Shown: one piece after another, positions 42,316 to 48,212 of the stretch
Numbering within the stretch: position 1 is the first letter of the stretch
Layout of the letters: every line of letters starts with the position of its first letter
Made by a program: the position numbers and the translations under genes
The notes under the pieces: generated by a model
Databases searched by the model: none
Told to the model about the DNA's origin: nothing
What the model saw: only the letters and a program-made list of their open reading frames with translations
Virus record (IMG/VR): IMGVR_UViG_3300045136_000119
Coordinates: 1-48,212 of that record
DNA: 48,212 nt
Direction: 5' to 3' (one strand)
Source of the DNA: a virus

Positions 42316-43605
42316 TTATATATTAGATGTACTAGACATAGTAGCAAATGCTATTTCTGGATCGTTTAGATATAACTCAGATGCTTTAACTTGTGTTACA
42401 TCAGATGTTATTGTTCCATCAATCCCTGAATAATAATACATATTTGTCATATCAAATTCTATATATACTCTTATATCTTTTCCATTTTCTATTTTACATT
42501 GAACCTTATAACCATTGTCTAATGGATTTCCACCAACATGCGCTTCAAAATATGTCTGATATGATGTAGTCATATTATAGAAACCCTGTACTCCAACACC
42601 CGACATTAATGAAGCTGTTGTATTACATGCAGAAATAGTAATAGTTCCAATTGATGCTAAAAGTGCATCATATGCTAAATTTATAGGATCTGGTGGTGGT
42701 GTAGGATTTAAATCTGGTGTGATTTGAATTCTTCCACCAGAATTAAAAAATGCTTTCATGTGATTAGCATTTGTAAATTGTATAAATACTTCATGATATT
42801 TTGTGGTTCCCCAAACACTTGTTGATTGATGGAATCCACCTGCATTACTTGATTCTAATGATGTTGCTTGGAATCGTGTAGTAAATAAATCGTTAATATT
42901 AATTTGAGTATTATTGAATTCATTTAATAATGTTGTAATACCACATTGAATATTTGAAGTATGATCATAAATAAATCCACGCGTACTTATATTTGCACTA
43001 CTTACTCCTTGATGGTTTGCAATATTTCTAAATTTATTTAATAAATTTATCCAATCTAAATTTGTCATTGATGTTAGATGTGGTAAATTATTCTGACCAT
43101 AACCAAATACTGTTGAACATCCAGAGCTTAGTGGTCCAGTTGGTGTTCCAGCTATTTGATTATATAAATCAACTAATGAATTATATTCTTCTAAATATGC
43201 AACTGCAACAAAATTACTACTAACCTTTTTCCATGCTGATCCATCCCATACCCACATTATTTCATCATCACTATCCCACCATAAAAGTCCTGTTACAACA
43301 TTTGTTGGTGCTGTTGGAGATACAACACAAATACCACCTATTGGCTTCCAAGTATTATTTGTGTCATAAATATATGGAACTCTGTCTCCAGTATTAAACC
43401 AAATTTGCCCGTGAGTTGGGTGTGGTGGTGGATTAGGAGAAGCAAAATTTTCTAGGATTTTAAGAATGCCTTCTTGTTGACCTTCACCATAATTTGGTGC
43501 ACCTTTACCAAATAAAGTAATACTTGTTGATGTGGTATCAACTGCTAAAGGATTTAGTATAATTGTACCTTTAACAATGTCTGACCAATTTAAAACGTAT
43601 GCCAT
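42316..43605 (-). CDS. Tail-fibre-like structural protein
   Basis: 429 residues, AGGAAT before the ATG. Two 'label' repeats at residues 60-90 and 100-130 (G-Q-I-W-F-N-T-G-D ... P-Y-I-Y-D-T ... W-K-P-I and G-L-L-W-W-D-S-D-D ... M-W-V-W-D-G-S-A-W-K-K-V). The rest is Asn/Thr/Gly-rich strands and helices without catalytic residues; the start L-N-W-S-D-I-V-K-G-T is found in other phage fibre proteins as I recall. G+C is higher than in the neighbours. It stands alone between promoter and terminator, as expected for a late virion gene. Confidence 0.65.
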   Translation of the reverse strand: MAYVLNWSDIVKGTIILNPLAVDTTSTSITLFGKGAPNYGEGQQEGILKILENFASPNPPPHPTHGQIWFNTGDRVPYIYDTNNTWKPIGGICVVSPTAPTNVVTGLLWWDSDDEIMWVWDGSAWKKVSSNFVAVAYLEEYNSLVDLYNQIAGTPTGPLSSGCSTVFGYGQNNLPHLTSMTNLDWINLLNKFRNIANHQGVSSANISTRGFIYDHTSNIQCGITTLLNEFNNTQININDLFTTRFQATSLESSNAGGFHQSTSVWGTTKYHEVFIQFTNANHMKAFFNSGGRIQITPDLNPTPPPDPINLAYDALLASIGTITISACNTTASLMSGVGVQGFYNMTTSYQTYFEAHVGGNPLDNGYKVQCKIENGKDIRVYIEFDMTNMYYYSGIDGTITSDVTQVKASELYLNDPEIAFATMSSTSNI

Positions 43606-43641
43606 AATTTTATTCCTCTATTTGCGCCGGTTCACAAAAAG

Positions 43642-43677
43642 TTAAATAAATCCGCCGGTATTTTCAGATTTATTTAA
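43642..43677 (-). repeat. Inverted repeat in the fibre gene's leader
   Basis: Perfect 11-base stem (TTAAATAAATC / GATTTATTTAA) with a 14-base GC-richer loop. It sits between the late box at 43698 and the start codon at 43605, so it would be in the 5' leader of the mRNA. It is followed on the - strand by C plus five T, so it might also terminate the PhoH transcript. Confidence 0.5.
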
Positions 43678-43697
43678 TATACTATATATAATAAATA

Positions 43698-43705
43698 TAT
43701 TTATA
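43698..43705 (-). promoter_or_regulatory. T4-type late promoter box TATAAATA (- strand)
   Basis: Exact late box, 93 bases before the fibre start codon and 48 bases after the PhoH stop. It gives a leader of about 80 bases containing the inverted repeat at 43642. Confidence 0.5.
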
Positions 43706-43752
43706 TAAAAATACATTTTTTAATATTTTTAATTTATTTAAGAATAATAAAT

Positions 43753-44469
43753 TCATTTTTTAGATGATTCTAAATGTGTTAGAATAGTTTCAATCAATGG
43801 ATGCCGTACAACATCTTTTTTATTAAATTCATGAACTATAATATCAGAGCTAACACCTTTTAATTTATTTGATATCCATATTAATCCATTATCAAATTTA
43901 TTAGGTAAATCTGATTGAGAACTATCTCCATTAATAGCAAAATATGAATTAAACCCAATTCTTGTAATAAACATTTTAATCTGTTCTTTTGTTGCATTTT
44001 GTGCTTCATCTAATATTACGAAACAATTATTAAATGTTCTTCCCCTCATAAATGCTAATGGTGCTATTTCTATTTTATTGTTATCAAATAGTTTTTTCGT
44101 CATTGTAGGACCTATATGATCTTCTATGCTATCAAGCAATGGTAACAGATATGGATGAAGTTTTTCACTTAATGTACCTGGTAAATAACCTAAATGTTCA
44201 CCTGCTTCTACAACAGGACGAGTTATTACTATACGATTAACTTCTTTTGATAATAATTTTTCTAATGCGATTGCTGTTACTAGATATGTTTTTCCTGATC
44301 CAGCAGGACCTAAACATATTGTGATTGGTGTTTCTCTTAAAAAATCTAAATATAATTGTTGGGCTGTATTTTTTGCATTTATTTTATGTTTTATAAATAT
44401 TTCTTTTTCGATAGATGATGGATATTTTTGTTTTGAATTAGTTAAATTACCTTTTAATCTTTTTGACAT
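43753..44469 (-). CDS. PhoH-like ATPase
   Basis: 238 residues. Walker A G-P-A-G-S-G-K-T at 54-61, Walker B F-V-I-L-D-E-A-Q-N near 150, and I-N-G-D-S-S-Q-S-D near 185, with R-P-V-V-E-A-G-E-H-L-G-Y-L-P-G between, as in the PhoH family. Length matches phage PhoH (about 240). PhoH is common in marine phages; it is proposed to act on RNA or in phosphate stress, but the role in phages is open. GAGG precedes the start, next to a 17-base palindrome. Confidence 0.9.
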   Translation of the reverse strand: MSKRLKGNLTNSKQKYPSSIEKEIFIKHKINAKNTAQQLYLDFLRETPITICLGPAGSGKTYLVTAIALEKLLSKEVNRIVITRPVVEAGEHLGYLPGTLSEKLHPYLLPLLDSIEDHIGPTMTKKLFDNNKIEIAPLAFMRGRTFNNCFVILDEAQNATKEQIKMFITRIGFNSYFAINGDSSQSDLPNKFDNGLIWISNKLKGVSSDIIVHEFNKKDVVRHPLIETILTHLESSKK

Positions 44470-44483
44470 TATTTTATTACCTC

Positions 44484-44500
44484 TCTGTTAAATTAACAGA
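44484..44500 (-). promoter_or_regulatory. 17-base palindrome beside the PhoH ribosome site
   Basis: TCTGTTAA-A-TTAACAGA is a perfect palindrome ending at the base before GAGG, the ribosome site of phoH. It could be an operator or a small hairpin that hides the site. A 10-codon frame (M-G-L-S-V-N-L-T-E-R) runs through it from about 44511 and stops before phoH. Confidence 0.45.
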
Positions 44501-44640
44501 TAAACCCATTTTATTATAATATATTAACTTAATTTTGTTATTCCTCCTTTCTTTAATAGTGTTATGAACATATTTTAAATTATTTATAACCTGTCATAAT
44601 TAATTAAAATTTCATAAAAATATTTTTATTAAAAATTAAA

Positions 44641-44710
44641 TTAAATTTGATAAACAAATATTTTTGATATCAATAAATGATTTATCTGGTTTTGATTCAA
44701 AATTGTTATT
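44641..44710 (-). pseudogene. Remnant end module of an LRR gene
   Basis: Just past the stop of the last LRR gene the - strand reads N-N-N-F-E-S-K-P-D-K-S-F-I-D-I-K-N-I, clearly the common LRR end module (N-N-F-K-S-E-P-D-H-S-F-I-N-I) in a diverged form, followed by a stop. No repeats precede it. It is the leftover of a deleted or recombined sixth copy. Confidence 0.7.
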
Positions 44711-45567
44711 TAGTTCCATTCCCAGATAAAACCTCCACCAACATTAATAAATGAATGATCTGGCTCTGATTTAAAATTATTATTAAAACAATAAAAACCA
44801 CCACCAACTTCTCTTGGTGCACCTAGTAATGATGTTAATAGATTATTTGAACAATCAAAATTACCACCTATTTCTTTTGGTGCACCTTTTAATGAAGTTA
44901 ATTTATTACTATAACATGTAAAATTGTCACCTACTTCTCTTGGTGCACCTAGTAATGATGTTAATAGATTATTTGAACAATTAAAATTGCCACTCACTTC
45001 TTTTGGTCCACCTTCTAATGATGTTAATTTATTATCTGAACAATTAAAATCACCATCTATCTCTTTTGGCGCACCTAGTAATGATGTTAATTTATTATTT
45101 GAACAATAAAAATCACCACTTACTTCCATTGGTGCACCTTGTAAAGATGTTAAATCATTATATGAACAATTAAAATCATTATTTACTTCTCTTGGTGCAC
45201 CTTTTAATGATTTTAATTGATTATCATGACAATCAAAATCACCACCAACATATTTTGGCGCACCTTCTAATGATTTTAAAATATTAAATGAACAATCAAA
45301 ATTACCACCCACTTCTCTTGGTGCACCTAGTAATGATTTTAATTGACTAAGTGAACAATTAAAATTACCATCTACTTCACCAAATTGAACTGGTATATAT
45401 TCTAATTTTTTATTAGAAATATCAACATCTCCATTAACATCAACTATACCATTATCATGAATTGTATAATTTTTAATATACATTTCTTTTAACCAATTCT
45501 CTATTTCTTGTTTATCGGTTAAAAATTTATGTTGTTCTTCTTTTAAAAATAATTCTTGTAGTTTCAT
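44710..45567 (-). CDS. Leucine-rich-repeat protein, right cluster (9 repeats)
   Basis: 285 residues, last gene of the right cluster. Common cap (MKLQELFLKEE, with one extra residue, Q-H-K), nine 21-residue repeats, and the end module with an altered last residue run (G-G-G-F-I-W-E-W-N). Five of nine repeats start L-L-G-A-P, a variant that is rare in the left cluster. ATGA overlap with the gene upstream. Its 3' end is followed by the end-module remnant, so this gene's tail may be a recombination joint. Confidence 0.75.
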   Translation of the reverse strand: MKLQELFLKEEQHKFLTDKQEIENWLKEMYIKNYTIHDNGIVDVNGDVDISNKKLEYIPVQFGEVDGNFNCSLSQLKSLLGAPREVGGNFDCSFNILKSLEGAPKYVGGDFDCHDNQLKSLKGAPREVNNDFNCSYNDLTSLQGAPMEVSGDFYCSNNKLTSLLGAPKEIDGDFNCSDNKLTSLEGGPKEVSGNFNCSNNLLTSLLGAPREVGDNFTCYSNKLTSLKGAPKEIGGNFDCSNNLLTSLLGAPREVGGGFYCFNNNFKSEPDHSFINVGGGFIWEWN

Positions 45568-46097
45568 TTCCAGATAAATTCTCCACCAATATTAATAAAT
45601 GAATGATTTGGTTCTGATTTAAAATTGTTATTTTTACAAATAAAATTACGACCTACTTCTTTTGGTGCACCTTGTAATGATGTTAATTGATTATCTGAAC
45701 AATTAAAATAACCACCCACTTCTCTTGGTCCACCTTGTAAAGATATTAATTGATTATCTGAACAATCAAAATTACCACCTACTTCTTTTGGTGCACCTTG
45801 CAATGATGTTAATTTATTACCATGACAATAAAAACCATCACGAACTGCTCTAGGCGCACCTTGCAATGATATTAATTGATTATGTGAACATGAAAAATAA
45901 CCATCTACTTCACCAAATTGAACTCGTAGATATGTTAATCTTTTATTAGAAATACCAACATTACCATTAACATCAACTATACCATTATCATGAATAATAT
46001 AATTTTCAATATATAATTTATTTAACCAATTCTCTATTTCTTGTTTATTAGTTAAGAATTGTTGTTCTTCTTTTAAAAATAGTTCTTGTAGTTTCAT
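45564..46097 (-). CDS. Leucine-rich-repeat protein, right cluster (4 repeats)
   Basis: 177 residues if it starts at the ATG at 46097, which overlaps the previous stop (ATGA) and gives the common MKLQELFLKEE beginning; an ATG two codons upstream is less likely. Only four repeats, like the shortest copy of the left cluster. The P-V-Q-F box is changed to R-V-Q-F. All parts of the family are present. Confidence 0.75.
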   Translation of the reverse strand: MKLQELFLKEEQQFLTNKQEIENWLNKLYIENYIIHDNGIVDVNGNVGISNKRLTYLRVQFGEVDGYFSCSHNQLISLQGAPRAVRDGFYCHGNKLTSLQGAPKEVGGNFDCSDNQLISLQGGPREVGGYFNCSDNQLTSLQGAPKEVGRNFICKNNNFKSEPNHSFINIGGEFIWK

Positions 46098-46879
46098 TTC
46101 CAAATAAATTTTCCGTTAATATCAATAAATGAATGATCTGGTTCTGATTTAAAATTGTTATATTTACAAAAAAAATTACCACCTACTTCTTTTGGTGCAC
46201 CTTCTAATGATGTTAATTTATTATTTGAACAATCAAAAAAACTACCAACATATATTGGTGCACCTTTTAATGATGTTAATTTATTATGCGAACAATGAAA
46301 ACCACCACTAACTTCTCTTGGTCCACCGTGTAATGTTATTAATTCATTATTATTACACATGAAATCTCCACCTACTTCTCTTGGTGCGCCTTCTAGTGAT
46401 GTTAATTTATTTATATGACAATCAAAATTACCACCTACTTCTTTTGGCGCACCTAGTAATGATGTTAATAGATTATTAAAACAATAAAAACCAATGTTAA
46501 TTTCTCTTGGTGCACCTTGTAATGATATTAATTGATTATATGAACAATCAAAAACACCATCAACTTCTATTGGTCCACCTTCTAATGATTTTAATTGATT
46601 ATTATAACACTCAAAATTACCACCTACTTTTCTTGGCGATCCTTTTAATGATGTTAATTTATTAAATGAACAATTAAAATAACCATTCACATTACCAAAT
46701 TGAACTGGTATATATGTTAATTTTTTAAAATGAATATCAACATCTCCATTAACATCAACTATACCATTATCATGAATGTTATAGTTTTTAATTTTCATTT
46801 TTTTTAACCAATTTTCTATTTCTTGTTTATTGGTTAATAATTTATGTTCTTCTTCTTTTAAAAATAATTCTTGTAGTTT
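46094..46879 (-). CDS. Leucine-rich-repeat protein, right cluster (8 repeats)
   Basis: About 261 residues (start codon shared with the ATGA at 46879-46882). Eight repeats. Bases 46230-46411 are almost identical (two mismatches seen) to 47989-48170 in the first gene of the cluster, and the block near 46530-46680 is close to 47259-47405 in its neighbour. So this gene is a mosaic of its neighbours. The cap has H-K-L-L in place of Q-F-L. Confidence 0.75.
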   Translation of the reverse strand, partial: KLQELFLKEEEHKLLTNKQEIENWLKKMKIKNYNIHDNGIVDVNGDVDIHFKKLTYIPVQFGNVNGYFNCSFNKLTSLKGSPRKVGGNFECYNNQLKSLEGGPIEVDGVFDCSYNQLISLQGAPREINIGFYCFNNLLTSLLGAPKEVGGNFDCHINKLTSLEGAPREVGGDFMCNNNELITLHGGPREVSGGFHCSHNKLTSLKGAPIYVGSFFDCSNNKLTSLEGAPKEVGGNFFCKYNNFKSEPDHSFIDINGKFIWK

Positions 46880-47793
46880 CATTTCCAGATAAATTCTCCA
46901 CTAATATCAATAAATGAATGATCAGGTTCTGATTTAAAATTGTTATATGAACAATTAAAATCACCACCCACTTCTTTTGGTGCACCTTCTAATGATACCA
47001 ATTTATTGCCATAACAATAAAAATTATTACCAACATATTTTGGTCCACCTTTTAATGATGTTAATTTATTATAATAACAGATAAAATTATCACTTACTTC
47101 TCTTGGTGCACCTTCTAATGTTGTTAATTTATTATATGAACAATCAAAAAAGCCACCAACTTCTTTTGGTCCACCCTGTAATGATGTTAATTGATTATGT
47201 GAACATATAAAATCACTATCTATTTCTCTTGGTGCACCGCGTAATGATGTTAATTGATTATATGAACAATTAAAAACACCATCAATTTCTATTGGTCCAC
47301 CTTCTAATGATTTTAATTGATTATTATAACAATCAAAATTACCACCTACTTTTATTGGCGACCCTTTTAATGATGTTAATTTATTAAATGAACAATCAAA
47401 ATTACCATTTATTTCTCTTGGTGCATCCTGTAATGTTGTTAATTTATTATCTGAACAATTAAAATTACCACTTACTTCTCTTGGTGCACCTTGTAATGAT
47501 GTTAATTGATTATTTGAACAATAAAAATCATCACCTACTTCCTTTGGTCCACCTTTTAATGACGTTAATTGATTATATGAACAATCAAAAACACCATCTA
47601 CTTCACCAAATTGAACTGGTATATATTCTAATTTTTTATTAGAAATATTAACATCACCATTAACATCAACGATACCATTATCATGAATGGTATAATTTTC
47701 ATTAATGTTCATCTTTTTTAACCAATTCTCTATTTCTTGTTTATCGGTTAAGAATTGTTGTTCTTCTTTTAAAAATAGTTCTTGTAGTTTCAT
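46879..47793 (-). CDS. Leucine-rich-repeat protein, right cluster (10 repeats)
   Basis: 304 residues, ten repeats, common cap with one inserted residue (N-I-N-E-N-Y-T-I-H). A repeat with G replaced in S-L-x-G (L-Q-D-A-P) is unique to it. Starts and stops overlap the neighbours by 4 bases. Its repeats near residues 125-190 share long identical runs with the downstream gene. Confidence 0.75.
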   Translation of the reverse strand: MKLQELFLKEEQQFLTDKQEIENWLKKMNINENYTIHDNGIVDVNGDVNISNKKLEYIPVQFGEVDGVFDCSYNQLTSLKGGPKEVGDDFYCSNNQLTSLQGAPREVSGNFNCSDNKLTTLQDAPREINGNFDCSFNKLTSLKGSPIKVGGNFDCYNNQLKSLEGGPIEIDGVFNCSYNQLTSLRGAPREIDSDFICSHNQLTSLQGGPKEVGGFFDCSYNKLTTLEGAPREVSDNFICYYNKLTSLKGGPKYVGNNFYCYGNKLVSLEGAPKEVGGDFNCSYNNFKSEPDHSFIDISGEFIWK

Positions 47794-48212
47794 TTCCAGA
47801 TAAAATCTCCCCCAATATTAATAAATGAATGATCAGGTTCTGATTTAAAATTGTTATGTGAACAATCAAAATCACAACCCACTTCTCTTGGTGCATCTTT
47901 TAATGATATCAATTTATTGCTATAACAATAAAAATTACTACCAATATATTTTGGTCCACCTTGTAATGATGTTAATTGATTATCTGTACAATCAAAAAAA
48001 CTACCAACATATATTGGTGCACCTTTTAATGATGTTAATTTATTATGCGAACAACGAAAACCACCACTAACTTCTCTTGGTCCACCATGTAATGTTATTA
48101 ATTCATTATTATTACACATGAAATCTCCACCTACTTCTCTTGGTGCGCCTTCTAGTGATGTTAATTTATTATTAAAACAATAAAAACTAATATTAATTTC
48201 TCTTGGTGCACC
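47790..48212 (-). CDS. Leucine-rich-repeat protein, 5' end outside the window (5 repeats seen)
   Basis: The frame stays open to the window's last base, so the first ATG seen (48119) lies within a repeat and is not the true start. About 140 residues are visible: five repeats and the common end module. It is the most upstream LRR gene seen; how many more copies lie beyond cannot be told. Confidence 0.7.
   Translation of the reverse strand, partial: GAPREINISFYCFNNKLTSLEGAPREVGGDFMCNNNELITLHGGPREVSGGFRCSHNKLTSLKGAPIYVGSFFDCTDNQLTSLQGGPKYIGSNFYCYSNKLISLKDAPREVGCDFDCSHNNFKSEPDHSFINIGGDFIWK

Overview
This window is a piece of a lytic tailed phage genome, most likely a large, very AT-rich T4-like myovirus. 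The evidence is a T4-type replication set on one strand: family B DNA polymerase, a sliding clamp directly downstream of it, a DnaB/gp41-type helicase, a gp61-type primase, a FEN-type RNase H and a DsbA-like DNA-binding protein. PhoH, a PAAR spike tip, tail-fibre proteins and T4-type late promoter boxes (TATAAATA) add to this. A two-component spanin pair implies a Gram-negative host. The host species cannot be read from the sequence; the base composition and gene style recall phages of AT-rich aquatic bacteria (inference).

Layout. 1-9.2 kb, mostly + strand, is late and structural: the end of a tail-fibre gene, three small proteins carrying the same beta-domain, the spanin pair, a bifunctional peptidoglycan hydrolase (M23 plus transglycosylase), a decayed TnpB transposon fragment, a GNAT acetyltransferase on the opposite strand, PAAR, an unknown protein, and three leucine-rich-repeat (LRR) genes. 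From 9.2 kb onward everything is on the - strand. 9.2-20.3 kb holds a 2OG-oxygenase-like protein, unknown proteins, a RimK ATP-grasp fused to a retropepsin-like domain, a RecB/Cas4-type nuclease, a short fibre protein, an acidic repeat protein and a large protein with a nucleic-acid-ligase core. 20.4-31.6 kb is the replication block, interrupted by an HNH / Vsr-like mobile endonuclease pair. 31.7-35.7 kb holds unknown proteins, a DEDDh exonuclease and a P-loop kinase, with one 424-base gap without an intact gene. 35.7-41.8 kb is a sugar/peptide modification island: a frameshifted sulfotransferase, four glycosyltransferase-like genes and a radical SAM enzyme. 42-44.5 kb holds a conserved small protein, a fibre protein and PhoH. 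44.6-48.2 kb is a second LRR cluster of five genes, running off the window.

How it works together. The - strand replication genes are packed with 1-4 base overlaps and are probably co-translated. Late genes on both strands tend to sit behind TATAAATA boxes. The most unusual content is the pair of LRR clusters (eight genes, 4 to 11 repeats of 21 residues, the same start and end modules, clear signs of repeat shuffling), the RimK-protease fusion, and the glycosyltransferase / radical SAM / sulfotransferase island. None of these has a function that the sequence alone proves.
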